Assembly (NCBI RefSeq): GCF_010119975.1
Contig: NZ_CP048222.1
Location: 6,486,501 to 6,550,500, forward strand
Source: Rhodocytophaga rosea
GTDB taxonomy: Bacteria > Bacteroidota > Bacteroidia > Cytophagales > 172606-1
Direction: 5' to 3'
DNA length: 64,000 bases
Shown: positions 53,695-63,166 of the stretch, in pieces
How positions within the stretch are numbered: position 1 is the stretch's first letter
Layout of the letters: every line of letters begins with the position of its first letter
The notes under the pieces: generated by a model
The model's input: only the letters and a program-made list of their open reading frames with translations
Told to the model about the DNA's origin: nothing
Database searches by the model: none
Program-made: the position numbers and the translations under genes

Positions 53695-54441
53695 ATGGAA
53701 ACAGAACTGAAACTGGCGGTACTCATTGATGGAGATAATATTCCGGCTGCCTATGTAAAGGAAATGATGGAAGAAATTGCCAAATACGGCAATCCAACCA
53801 TCAAACGCATTTACGGCGACTGGACCAAACCCACTCTCACCACCTGGAAAACCATTCTGCTGGAAAATGCCATTACGCCTATTCAGCAATACGGATATAC
53901 CACCGGTAAAAATGCCACAGATTCTGCTATGATCATTGATGCGATGGATATTTTATACTCGGAGAAAGTGAATGGGTTTTGCCTGGTTTCCAGCGACAGT
54001 GATTTTACCAGACTAGCCACCAGGTTGCGGGAAGCCGGCATGAAAGTGTTTGGGATAGGAGAGAAGAAAACACCGCAGCCTTTTATTGTAGCCTGTGATA
54101 AGTTTATTTATATAGAAATTCTTAAAAACCAATCTGGTGAGGTAGAATCAGATACTACAAAGGGAGGTAAAACAGCTAGAAAAAATGAAGTAGATAAAGT
54201 TACGCCTTCCGTCATTAAATTGATTAGTTCTACCATCTCCGACCTGGCTGATGAAGAAGGCTGGGCCTATCTGGGAGATGTAGGCAACCTGCTGCAGAAG
54301 AAACAGCCCAATTTCGATTCCAGAAATTATGGGTTCCAGAAACTGACTCCGCTGATCAAGTCCATCAACAAATTTGAGATTGAACAACGGGAAAATTTAA
54401 AAGGCCGGTTTAAACTGATCTATGTCCGGATTAAAGAGTAA
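53695..54441 (+). CDS. NYN-domain (LabA-like) protein with C-terminal OST-HTH/LOTUS domain
   Basis: The 248-residue protein has a PIN-like NYN nuclease domain (residues 1-145) with acidic metal-site motifs VLIDGDNIP, NATDSAMIIDAMDI and LVSSDSDFTRLATRLRE. A charged linker joins it to an OST-HTH (LOTUS) domain at ~165-248 (DEEGWAYLGDVGNLLQKKQP, NYGFQKLTPLIKS), a module that binds RNA. It is probably an RNase or RNA-binding regulator. It is followed 66 bp later by a small P-loop-like gene on the same strand. Confidence 0.92.
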   Translation: METELKLAVLIDGDNIPAAYVKEMMEEIAKYGNPTIKRIYGDWTKPTLTTWKTILLENAITPIQQYGYTTGKNATDSAMIIDAMDILYSEKVNGFCLVSSDSDFTRLATRLREAGMKVFGIGEKKTPQPFIVACDKFIYIEILKNQSGEVESDTTKGGKTARKNEVDKVTPSVIKLISSTISDLADEEGWAYLGDVGNLLQKKQPNFDSRNYGFQKLTPLIKSINKFEIEQRENLKGRFKLIYVRIKE

Positions 54442-54507
54442 GATCGTTGTTGGTTGTTGGTAGTATATGGTAGGGCATTAAAAAGGGTAGGATTCCATAA
54501 TGCACAG

Positions 54508-55035
54508 ATGACTAAGAACATTGATAGAAAAAATCTTTTTGTTGTGGGTAAATCTGCAGCCGATAGACAAAGATTCGTCGATAATATAGTTGCGACAACT
54601 AATAAGGTAGTATATAGATTTCCACCCAATATTCGATCCTTCGATAATTACATTGAGCAAGTAAGAAGGTTATTTCCCTTTGTACCTACTAATTGGCATG
54701 AACAAAATCCAAAAAAATGGACTAGGAATCAAGTCTGGGATTTTCACTTGGACTGGACAAATAATACCCATAGTATTTTGATTGTAATAGAAGAATTTGG
54801 AAAAATGGAAGAGAATTGGGAAATAGAAATAATCAGAGATTATTTACAAAAATCTTATTATCAGGAGCAGATAAACAATCCCTTAGTTAACTTTCAATTG
54901 ATCGTAACACAGGAAGAGGATGAAGGTATTGTCGAAAAGCTAAGTGCAATCTTCGGCTTAAAGGAAAACGAAAAGAGGACTAGCAACCAAGTAATCTCAG
55001 GAAAATTGCAAGTGATCAATTTAGAGTTGTTGTAA
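54508..55035 (+). CDS. Hypothetical P-loop-like protein
   Basis: A TTG at 54454 could extend the frame, but the ATG at 54508 (MTKNIDRKNLFVVGKS) is preferred, giving 175 residues. FVVGKSAADRQRFVDNIVA resembles a degenerate Walker A followed by its helix, and SILIVIEEFGKMEENWE resembles a Walker B strand with two acidic residues; a canonical G-x4-GK-(S/T) is lacking. The later strand VNFQLIVTQEED would be sensor 1. The gene is A/T-rich, unlike the NYN gene before it. Function is unknown. Confidence 0.65.
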   Translation: MTKNIDRKNLFVVGKSAADRQRFVDNIVATTNKVVYRFPPNIRSFDNYIEQVRRLFPFVPTNWHEQNPKKWTRNQVWDFHLDWTNNTHSILIVIEEFGKMEENWEIEIIRDYLQKSYYQEQINNPLVNFQLIVTQEEDEGIVEKLSAIFGLKENEKRTSNQVISGKLQVINLELL

Positions 55036-55283
55036 AAACGCTTTAGAACGCCAAACTCAATCCGCCAACCACTGCTTCTCAGCTCATAGCTCAACACAAT
55101 ACACGGTATGCAGAATTTTTTGATCCATTAACTTCTTTAAAGTTAGTATTACGAATTTGTAAGTTGAAGTTGTGTGATTTTTAAGGATTTTGGCAACAAC
55201 CAACAAAAAAAATTAGTTCTGATTAGTAAATGGATGCTGCGCTACCGTTCAGCTGTAGATAATTTTAGTACTTGATACTGGTT

Positions 55284-56006
55284 TCAGTCAACGGATACAC
55301 TGGTAGATAAAACAAGCCCCTGAATATTCTGGCTTAGCTGGCGCATGCGGTAAATCCGTTCAGTTGCACTGTCTGTTGTTTGTTCATCGGGGCAGGTAAA
55401 GTCTCCTTCATACGATTCAATACTCAATGTTAACCGCCTGGCAATCCCAAACAAATAAGGCCGGAAGCCCCACCCAATATCTTCCTGCACCCGGTGCAAA
55501 TAAGGCACTGCCTTTTTATTGAGTATAAAAGGGCCATATGTATAATCGCAGGCTAGTTTTATAATCTCCTTACAACAGTTGTTAATGGCCCTTTCGCTCA
55601 TTTGCTGAAAGGCCGGAAAAGTAGCAAAACCTGACTCAGACCGGGAAGCCAGTATAACACCTGTGTGTTCTTTGTGTAGAGGTTGTGTGATAAATGTTGG
55701 CAGGAACTGGGTAAAAAATAGTAATTTATCAGGTTCAGTATACAGGATAAAATCTGAATCTGCCTGGGAGGCTTCCAGCAAACTATTCTTAGCCTGCGCC
55801 CATACGCCTTTTACCTGAGCAGTTGACAGAAAAAAATGAGGAACACTACGTAAAAATTGCAAAAAGCTACCGGATGATCCTCCATCCGTAATAAATACCT
55901 GAATGTTCAGGCGGGCTAACTGCGTTAATGATTCTATGAGTAATTTTTCTTCCGTAGCGTTTCTTGCCAGCGTAATGGTAGCAATTACCAGGTTTGGTTG
56001 ATTCAT
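55284..56006 (-). CDS. Glycosyltransferase-like protein (GT-A fold)
   Basis: The 240-residue cytoplasmic protein starts with LVIATITLARNATEEKLLIE and VFITDGGSSGSFLQFL, resembling the N-terminal nucleotide-sugar part of family-2 glycosyltransferases, with a possible acidic motif in FILYTEPDKLLFF. The later GWGFRPYLFGIARRL and CPDEQTTDSATERIYR are consistent with an acceptor half. No exact family was recognised. It lies 57 bp after the PAS kinase gene on the same strand, so co-transcription is likely. Confidence 0.6.
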   Translation of the reverse strand: MNQPNLVIATITLARNATEEKLLIESLTQLARLNIQVFITDGGSSGSFLQFLRSVPHFFLSTAQVKGVWAQAKNSLLEASQADSDFILYTEPDKLLFFTQFLPTFITQPLHKEHTGVILASRSESGFATFPAFQQMSERAINNCCKEIIKLACDYTYGPFILNKKAVPYLHRVQEDIGWGFRPYLFGIARRLTLSIESYEGDFTCPDEQTTDSATERIYRMRQLSQNIQGLVLSTSVSVD

Positions 56007-56063
56007 TTACAATCCATGATCTATTTATTCCCTTTAACCGGCGTAAAACATAATAGGTTCTAT

Positions 56064-59000
56064 TTACAACACCTCATTGGGAAGTTCTACCCGGAAGCAT
56101 GTCCCTTTGCCTAATTCTGATTCAACGGCTATTGATCCTTTCAGGGTATGGATCGCATCTTTTACGATGTATAAGCCTATTCCTGAACCCTTGCTGGTTT
56201 CCGAAGCCCTGTAAAACATATTAAAGATCTTATCCAGGCTTTCTGCGGCTATACCCAGTCCATTGTCTGTAAATTCAAATACAGCGCTTTGCTGGTGAAT
56301 GGTTATATTAATCATCACAAAGGAAGCAGAAGAAACAGCACGGTACTTGACGGCATTGGAGAGCAAGTTGTTTAATATTATTTTTAGCCGGAATACATCC
56401 GAAACGAAGGTTGCTGTTTGTTGAATGGTAACTTTCTTTTCAATTTCATCGAAGCCTTCCATAAATTTTAATCCCTCCAGAATTTCTTTCATCAGCAAAG
56501 GCACATCAATAGTTTCTTTACTCACCTCTATCCTGGAGTTTCGGGAATAATTAATAATCTCACTGATGAAGGTATCCAGTTTAGAGATGCTTTTTTCCAT
56601 CATGTTGAGGTAATTAGCTTTTATCTCTTGGTTTTCTTCCAGCCGGCTGATATTAATCAGACCTAAAATGGAGGCAAGCGGAGCCCTCAGGTCATGGGAA
56701 GCCCGGTATACAAAGCTATCCAGTTCCTGGTTGATTTTTTTAAGATCATCATTTTGCTGGCGGAGTTTTTCTTCAATCTGTTTGCGTTCAGTAATATCGC
56801 TCATGGTGCCGATCATCCGCAACGGTTTACCTGTCTCATCAAGCTCAATCACTTTTCCACGTCCTAAAAACCAGCGATATTGATTATCTCCGACCAGAGT
56901 GCGGCACTCTATCTGGTAGATATCCGTTTCACCGGCCAGGTAGTCGTTGAGCGATTTAAATGCAGCTGGTATATCGTCCGGGTGAATTCTGGAAGCCCAG
57001 TTACTTATACCTTCTATTTTTTCATCCTCTCTGATACCCATTAATTCTTTATATCTTCTGCTATAAAAAACCTGTTCAGTAGCCAGGTTCCAGTCCCATA
57101 ACCCATCTCCGCTTCCTTCCAGGGCAAATTGCCACCGCTGTTCGCTTTCCCGGATCTGTTCATTGAGAATAATGGTTTTTTCCAGCGATTCCCGGAGTTC
57201 TTCCTCATTAACCAGTAGCTGATCATTCATTTCCTGGGAGAGTTGTAGCAAATTGGCAATTCTTTCCTGGGCTACTTTCCGTTCGGTAATATCGTAGGTA
57301 ACGCCCATTAATTTTGCCATCTTGCCTTGTCGATCTAATATTGGCCTTCCTATTACATAATTCCACCGAAAATCTGTATCAGTTGGAAGAATTTTAATTT
57401 CCATCTCAAATTCTTTTCCTGAAGCAATCCCTTGTTCGGTGATTTGAATAGCCGTTTCTCTAAAATCCGGATGGATTAATAACTTATATGCTTGCATGGT
57501 TGGTGCCTCACTGGAAGGATCTAACCCGAAAATTTTATACATTTCTTCAGACCAGATCACCTTTTGTGTAGCCGCATCAAATTCCCAGGTACCTAGCCGG
57601 GCTATTTTCTGTGATTCTTTCAGGCTGCTCTGGCTTCTTTCGAGTTCTGTATTCAATTCCTGCAGGCGATTCACCAGATGGTTTTTTTCCTCCTCCATCT
57701 GCTTGCGCTCAGAGATATCAAAAGATATAACTGAAACACTGTTCGATTCAGGAATGGGGCTGAAGCTGCCAAAATGCCATCCATAGCTGCCATCTGGCTT
57801 GGGAAACATATATTCTTTTTGCATGGTTTTGCCTGTCTCAATGCAATTTTTGAAAAGCGCCACCCTTTCCCTGATGATCTCCTGATCCAATCCGAGTTCT
57901 GTTGCTGTTTTACCGGTTATTTCTTCTATGGTATGGCCGAAATAAGCTGCCATGTGTTGATTAGGCAGTTTATAGATAAAATTATTTTCTGTTAACTCAA
58001 ATACACACATGTAAAAATGTGCCGCATTATAAAATGCCTGTAATAGATTTTTTTGTTCCAGCAGAGCAATTTCTGCCTGTTTCCGCGCCGTAATAATACT
58101 AAACACCCCAATAATACCTATGATTTTATTGTCAGGATCGGTCAATGGATTAAATGAACCAGCAATCCATCCGCCACTTGAGTCACTGGTCCGAACAAAA
58201 GTATCAGGCAGGATAACCGTTTCTCCTTCCAATGCCTGCTTAATCATATCGGAAAAGCCGAAAGTTTCTAAAAAGGGAAACAGTTCTGCCGGACGTTTTC
58301 CCAATACTTGCTCTTGAGTAATCCCCATCCGGTCGGCCAGGTATTTATTCCAGACCACATACCGCAGGTCTGTATCAAACACAGCAATTCCTTCATTCAC
58401 GCTGGAAATTATCCGTTTATTGAACTGTTCACTGGCCGCCAGTTTATCATTTAATTCTATTGATTTATCCAGGGTTTGCATCAGTTCCTCTTCACTGGAC
58501 CGGAGTTCTTCATTGATGCTTTGTGTTTCTTTTAACAAAATGGCTGCTTTTGCTTCAGCCTCCTTCTTTTCGGTAATATCTATCATACAGCCAATAATAC
58601 TGCTGAACCTCCCTTCCTGATCATAGATGATGCGTCCCTGGTCATGTATCCAATGATAGGTTCCGTCTTTAAAAAGAAAACGGTATTCAATTGTGTAGCT
58701 GCCTTTCTTAAAAATATCTGCAAACTGTTCGTACAAAGGGTCAACCTCCTCCGGATGAATATGTTGCCTCCAGAAAGCAGCATCACTGGTAAATTCCTCT
58801 GGCTTATATCCGGTAATGGATTCTACATTCGGACTGATAAAGTTCATGCCATATGGATAAACATTGCCTCCTGTAAAAAGTATAGCCGGTGCCTCATTAA
58901 ACATAAACTCCATTCGTTCTGCAAATTTTTCCAGGTCAGCAATGGAATTTATTCTGGCTGTTGGAGGCTGAGGATCTGGTATTGGAGTAAGGCTATTGTC

Positions 59001-59195
59001 ATCAAGCCCGGATATCTCTTCAATTTTTTCTAACGCTGCCAAAGCTTTTTCCAGGTGAGATGTAATTTTTTTTTGCAAAGGAGCAGCCATACTGCCTTGC
59101 ATCTGGATTCGTATCCGTTGTACCAGCGTTTCTATTTTTTCTACTTGCCTATCTAATTTATCCAGTTCCGAAGGCTTTCCATTAAATTTTGACAT
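56064..59195 (-). CDS. Multi-PAS sensor histidine kinase
   Basis: The 1043-residue protein (ATG at 59195; a GTG two codons earlier is possible) has an N-terminal coiled coil (residues ~10-65), five PAS/PAC units (roughly 85-215, 265-380, 385-505, 535-660 and 690-820; each ends in an ITERK-like linker), a HisKA domain with the phospho-acceptor His in RASHDLRAPLASILG, and an HATPase with DNGLGIAAESLDKIF and GSGIGLYIVKD. It has no membrane helix and no receiver domain, so it is a cytosolic kinase with a separate response regulator, not visible here. Ligands are unknown. Confidence 0.95.
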   Translation of the reverse strand: MSKFNGKPSELDKLDRQVEKIETLVQRIRIQMQGSMAAPLQKKITSHLEKALAALEKIEEISGLDDNSLTPIPDPQPPTARINSIADLEKFAERMEFMFNEAPAILFTGGNVYPYGMNFISPNVESITGYKPEEFTSDAAFWRQHIHPEEVDPLYEQFADIFKKGSYTIEYRFLFKDGTYHWIHDQGRIIYDQEGRFSSIIGCMIDITEKKEAEAKAAILLKETQSINEELRSSEEELMQTLDKSIELNDKLAASEQFNKRIISSVNEGIAVFDTDLRYVVWNKYLADRMGITQEQVLGKRPAELFPFLETFGFSDMIKQALEGETVILPDTFVRTSDSSGGWIAGSFNPLTDPDNKIIGIIGVFSIITARKQAEIALLEQKNLLQAFYNAAHFYMCVFELTENNFIYKLPNQHMAAYFGHTIEEITGKTATELGLDQEIIRERVALFKNCIETGKTMQKEYMFPKPDGSYGWHFGSFSPIPESNSVSVISFDISERKQMEEEKNHLVNRLQELNTELERSQSSLKESQKIARLGTWEFDAATQKVIWSEEMYKIFGLDPSSEAPTMQAYKLLIHPDFRETAIQITEQGIASGKEFEMEIKILPTDTDFRWNYVIGRPILDRQGKMAKLMGVTYDITERKVAQERIANLLQLSQEMNDQLLVNEEELRESLEKTIILNEQIRESEQRWQFALEGSGDGLWDWNLATEQVFYSRRYKELMGIREDEKIEGISNWASRIHPDDIPAAFKSLNDYLAGETDIYQIECRTLVGDNQYRWFLGRGKVIELDETGKPLRMIGTMSDITERKQIEEKLRQQNDDLKKINQELDSFVYRASHDLRAPLASILGLINISRLEENQEIKANYLNMMEKSISKLDTFISEIINYSRNSRIEVSKETIDVPLLMKEILEGLKFMEGFDEIEKKVTIQQTATFVSDVFRLKIILNNLLSNAVKYRAVSSASFVMINITIHQQSAVFEFTDNGLGIAAESLDKIFNMFYRASETSKGSGIGLYIVKDAIHTLKGSIAVESELGKGTCFRVELPNEVL

Positions 59196-59892
59196 ATACA
59201 CAAAAAATTGAACTTAACCCTATGCTAAAAAAAACAGAATCAGGCAAGGCAAGTCTTTTACTCAGGTAAAGATAAGGCTGGCTTTATCTTGCAAAAGCAA
59301 CTTTACTGTTCAACCCATTTAGCATCAGAAGTAAAATTTATTTAATAAACTTTTGGGATGTAGGTTTAAAAATTATAGAAAAAGTATGATGACAATGGTT
59401 TGCTGGAGGTATTTAACATGCAAAATAACTATAAAACTATTAAAAAGTTTAGAAAACTAATTCAAATTTTAAATAAATCCTGTAATATTTTGTGCTAAAC
59501 TGTCTTTCTGAGCCATTCAGAAAATAGGGTTATACATAGGTTAGGAGAGCGTAAAAGGCGTATGCCGGGCTAAATATACCTGTAAATACCTTTGGAGTTA
59601 ACACGCAAATTGATTCAGAAAAGCAACCATGACTTACTAAACTGCCTGAAAATTACAGCAAAATACAGGATAGCAGCCAGCCTGATGGATATCTGTGCTC
59701 ATGGAATCAGTTTGGCCGCTGTTCCCACTCTTTCTACCTGTGATATGAATTATGATTGCCGCTCATTAATGGTACTTTTGGTTTTTCAAAGATTTCTTCG
59801 CGTACAGGATCTACATAGCAGCTGAGAATTTTTTATGCTGGCTGGTGAAAGGCGGTTTTTTTAGTAAATTAGAAGTTTAACCTCCCTGACCT
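59196..59892. other. Intergenic region, about 690 bp, no supported gene
   Basis: It separates the divergent kinase and gamma-glutamyltransferase genes and is A/T-rich in its first half. A 77-codon frame starting with TTG at 59592 has no recognisable product. The short interval before 59893 contains GGCGGTTTTTTTAG, which may be part of an old transcript end. No tRNA, hairpin or TAnnTTTG box was found. Confidence 0.45.
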
Positions 59893-61773
59893 ATGAAACA
59901 CCTGTTGACGTTTTTGATCTTAATTACTTCCATAATTTCAGTTCCGGCGCAACAAACCCAGAAGCCAGTATTACATGGCAAAAACTGGATGGCCATTACC
60001 GGTAAGCCTTTGGCTGCTACTGCAGGAGCCATTACTTTTCAAAAAGGAGGAAATGCCGTAGATGCGGCCTGTGCCATGCTGGCAGCAACCTGTACAATGT
60101 GGGATGTGCTCAGCTGGGGAGGCGAAACACAAGCGCTCATTTACAATCCGAAAACAAAAAAAGTAATTGCCATTAATGCCATGGGCATTGCACCTACCGG
60201 GGCTACGGTTGCTTTTTACAAAGGCAAAGGATATAATTTTCCACCAGAGTATGGGCCATTGGCTGCTACCACACCAGGAACGCCCGGAGGTTTGATGCAT
60301 ATGCTGGCAAACTATGGAACCCTTAGTCTCGAACAAGTGCTTTCGCCAGCCATACAACTGGCGGCAGGCTATCCTATTGAAGCCCAGGCAGCCAACAGCA
60401 TGGAACGTGGAAAAGAAATGATCAAGCAGTGGCCCTATAGTAAAAAAGTGTTTCTGCCACACCTGGGCGAAAAAAGAGAGGCTCCGGAAGCCGGTGAAAT
60501 ATTTGTGCAGAAAGATTTATTAGAAACTCTTACTAAACTGGTAACGGCAGAAAAGGAAGCCTTAAAAAAAGGGAAAAGCCGCAAAGATGCCATCATGGCC
60601 GCTTATGAGCGTTTTTATAAAGGAGATATTGCCAAAGAATTTGTACGGGGCAGCCAGGAGCAGGGTGGCCTTATTACCATGCAGGATCTGGCTAAATGGA
60701 AGCCCCTGGAAGAAGAACCAGTAATGGTGAATTATAAAGGCATCGATGTATATAAATTGCAGCAGTGGACACAAGGCCCGGTGATGCTGCAGGCGCTGAA
60801 TATTCTGGAAAACTTCGACCTGAAAAACATGGGGTATAACAGCGCAAAATACATTCATACACTTTATCAAAGCATGAGCCTTGCCTTTGCAGACCGGGAT
60901 TTTTATTATGGAGATTCCTATATGCCTCCGGCTGAACCAATGAAAGGCCTGCTGAGTAAAGAATATGCCAAACAACGCGCTGGTATGATCACTTACGACA
61001 AAAATAATGCAAGCATTGGCCCTGGTGATCCGTATCCGTTTGAGGGGAAAACCAATCCGTATATTCCATTATTGAAAAACCGGGGATTTGAAATGGACAC
61101 CACCAGGCGTAATTTTGCGCCGACTCATGACCTGCGCAATGGTTCTTCCAAAGTAGAGTATCAGGAGCGTTTGTGGCTGGGCACTACTTCTGTGGAAACG
61201 GCAGATAAAGAGGGCTGGGTAGTTTCTATTACACCCAGTGGAGGATGGCTGCCAGCCTGCATTGCAGGTAATACCGGTGTAGGCATGAGCCAGCGGATGC
61301 AAAGCTTTGTATTGGATTCTACTTTAAACCCTTTTAATGTGGTAGAACCCGGCAAGCGGCCAAGGGTTACGTTAACCCCTTCTATGGCACTGAAAGACGG
61401 AAAACCATTTTTATCGTTTGCCGTGCAGGGAGGCGATACCCAGGACCAGAATCTGCTGCAGTTTTTCCTGAACGTTGTGGAATTTGGCATGAACGTACAG
61501 CAGGCTTCAGAAGCGGCCAACATCAATACCAATCAGCTATGGCTTTCGCTGGGCGGCACCAAAACAGACGACCGTAAACCTAAACCCGGCCAGATATTAT
61601 TACAGAACAGCACGCCGGAGAATGTCCGCAATGAACTCAAAAAGATGGGATATACCCTGGAATTTGATGAACGTACCAGCGGACCTATTAATGGTATATA
61701 CTTTGACTGGAAGCATGGCAGTTTCTGGGGTGGCTCCAGCAATCATGGGGAGGATTACGGAATCGGCTGGTAA
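59893..61773 (+). CDS. Exported gamma-glutamyltransferase family protein
   Basis: The 626-residue Ntn-hydrolase has a signal peptide (ISVPAQQ). The N-terminal half shows MAITGKPLAATAGAITFQKG, GGNAVDAACAMLAATC and TPGTPGGLMHMLANYG; the small-subunit start is probably at the first Thr of GTTSVETADKEGWVVSI, the position of the autocatalytic nucleophile in GGT. The His after TT in classical GGT (TTH) is Ser here, and later loops differ (PSGGWLPACIAGNTGVGMSQ), so substrate use may not be glutathione. QGGDTQDQNLLQFFLNVVEF is conserved in the family. Its place is the periplasm. Confidence 0.9.
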   Translation: MKHLLTFLILITSIISVPAQQTQKPVLHGKNWMAITGKPLAATAGAITFQKGGNAVDAACAMLAATCTMWDVLSWGGETQALIYNPKTKKVIAINAMGIAPTGATVAFYKGKGYNFPPEYGPLAATTPGTPGGLMHMLANYGTLSLEQVLSPAIQLAAGYPIEAQAANSMERGKEMIKQWPYSKKVFLPHLGEKREAPEAGEIFVQKDLLETLTKLVTAEKEALKKGKSRKDAIMAAYERFYKGDIAKEFVRGSQEQGGLITMQDLAKWKPLEEEPVMVNYKGIDVYKLQQWTQGPVMLQALNILENFDLKNMGYNSAKYIHTLYQSMSLAFADRDFYYGDSYMPPAEPMKGLLSKEYAKQRAGMITYDKNNASIGPGDPYPFEGKTNPYIPLLKNRGFEMDTTRRNFAPTHDLRNGSSKVEYQERLWLGTTSVETADKEGWVVSITPSGGWLPACIAGNTGVGMSQRMQSFVLDSTLNPFNVVEPGKRPRVTLTPSMALKDGKPFLSFAVQGGDTQDQNLLQFFLNVVEFGMNVQQASEAANINTNQLWLSLGGTKTDDRKPKPGQILLQNSTPENVRNELKKMGYTLEFDERTSGPINGIYFDWKHGSFWGGSSNHGEDYGIGW

Positions 61774-61924
61774 ATCGGCTTTGTAACAATCTCCCTGATT
61801 TATCCATTATTCTTACTGCGAGAGAATATATGAGAAACAAAGATTTTCAGGTATTCTTTTGCTAACCTAGCTTAGGAAAAGGCTTATTAACGTCTGTATT
61901 CTTAGGTATGTGGCTACAGCCTCT

Positions 61925-63166
61925 ATGCGCTATATTTATCTGGTAATACTCATCTTTTTTTCTGCGCTGCTTCTGCACATCAACTGGAAGTTATTACCTT
62001 CATCTGACTATGTTTCTGATACAGATGACATTATCCTGCAATTGAATTTCCTGGAAGACCAGTTGAAGAACCATGAGGTGGGAATACAAATGCAACAGTT
62101 GTTTCCGGAAGGATTTGTTTTTGTCTATGCCTTATATGGCTTATCCTGGTGTGAGCTGGCCATAGCAAATGCACATTCAAACGATTCTTTGCATACAAGA
62201 GCTATTCAGGAAGCATTATATGCCTTTGACCAGATTTCCAGTAAGCAGGCGCAGGAAAGGTTTGACCCCCATTTGTTTCCCGAAAATGGCATTTTCTACA
62301 GCGGATGGAATAATTATCTTTTATCGAAGATCTTACTGGCAGATACAAGCTTTGCTAATTACCCTTCTTACAGAAACCGGTTTAAGCAGCAATGCAAGTA
62401 TATTGAAGAGGCCATGAATAGCACTGAAAGTCCATTTCTGGAGTCGTATCAGGATCAGGCATGGCCGGCAGACATGTTTGTAGCAGTAGCCTCTTTGCGA
62501 AATCATGACCGGGTTTTTACACCTGCATATAAAGTACTCCTACAGAACTGGTCAGAAAAAGTACAGGAAGCCTTAGATTCTCAAAGCCCTATGATTCCCC
62601 ATAAAGTGGATGCCATAACTGGTACATCCATAGAATCGCCAAGGGGAGGTTCCATGGCCTTGATGCTTCGGATGCTGGTAGAAATTGATCCGGCCTTTGC
62701 ATCCAGGCAGTATGCACTATTTAAAAGTAGTTTTATATCCACCGCCTTAACACTTCCTTGTGTAAGAGAATATCCCAATGGTAGTTTTGGCATAGGAGAT
62801 GTAGATTCAGGTCCTGTGATCTTGGGCGTTGGTTTTCCAGCTACACTCGTTTCCATTGGTTGTATGCCTATGTTTGGGGACCAGGATTTATCAGCTAAAC
62901 TATATGCTGCCGTACATGCGTTTGGGTTTGAAAGGATTACCAGAAATCAGAAAAGTTATTTGCTGGGTAGCCTGCCTATGGCCGATGCCTTTATTGCCTG
63001 GTCGAGAACATCAGCTTTGACTCATTTTACTGAAGGTACAAGCAACTATACGCAAATCTGGGCATGGCCCTTTCATCTACTTTCTTTTGTTTGCCTGCTA
63101 ATAGTATGGCTCTTTTATTTTAGAAAATCTTTAGTCCGGCAGTTTTATAAAAATAAAGCGGATTAG
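61925..63166 (+). CDS. Membrane-anchored protein of unknown function, helical-barrel-like
   Basis: An in-frame GTG at 61910 exists; the ATG at 61925 (MRYIYLVILIFFSALLL) is preferred, giving 413 residues. There is one membrane helix at each end (RYIYLVILIFFSALLLHI and LLSFVCLLIVWLFYF), and the ~350 residues between them lie outside the cytoplasm. The core is mostly helical, with ESYQDQAWPADMFVAVAS, IESPRGGSMALMLRM and GDVDSGPVILGVGFPAT. This pattern recalls (alpha/alpha)6 proteins, but no family was recognised and catalytic residues cannot be assigned. It follows the gamma-glutamyltransferase gene by about 150 bp. Confidence 0.7.
   Translation: MRYIYLVILIFFSALLLHINWKLLPSSDYVSDTDDIILQLNFLEDQLKNHEVGIQMQQLFPEGFVFVYALYGLSWCELAIANAHSNDSLHTRAIQEALYAFDQISSKQAQERFDPHLFPENGIFYSGWNNYLLSKILLADTSFANYPSYRNRFKQQCKYIEEAMNSTESPFLESYQDQAWPADMFVAVASLRNHDRVFTPAYKVLLQNWSEKVQEALDSQSPMIPHKVDAITGTSIESPRGGSMALMLRMLVEIDPAFASRQYALFKSSFISTALTLPCVREYPNGSFGIGDVDSGPVILGVGFPATLVSIGCMPMFGDQDLSAKLYAAVHAFGFERITRNQKSYLLGSLPMADAFIAWSRTSALTHFTEGTSNYTQIWAWPFHLLSFVCLLIVWLFYFRKSLVRQFYKNKAD

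Noticed and set aside
53695-55035. Defence island
   Set aside because: Only one nuclease-like and one uncertain P-loop gene; no restriction, CRISPR, toxin or phage-related neighbours.
59592-59825. 77-codon frame starting with TTG
   Set aside because: Cys- and Ser-scattered sequence without domain or start signals; likely chance in a long intergenic region.
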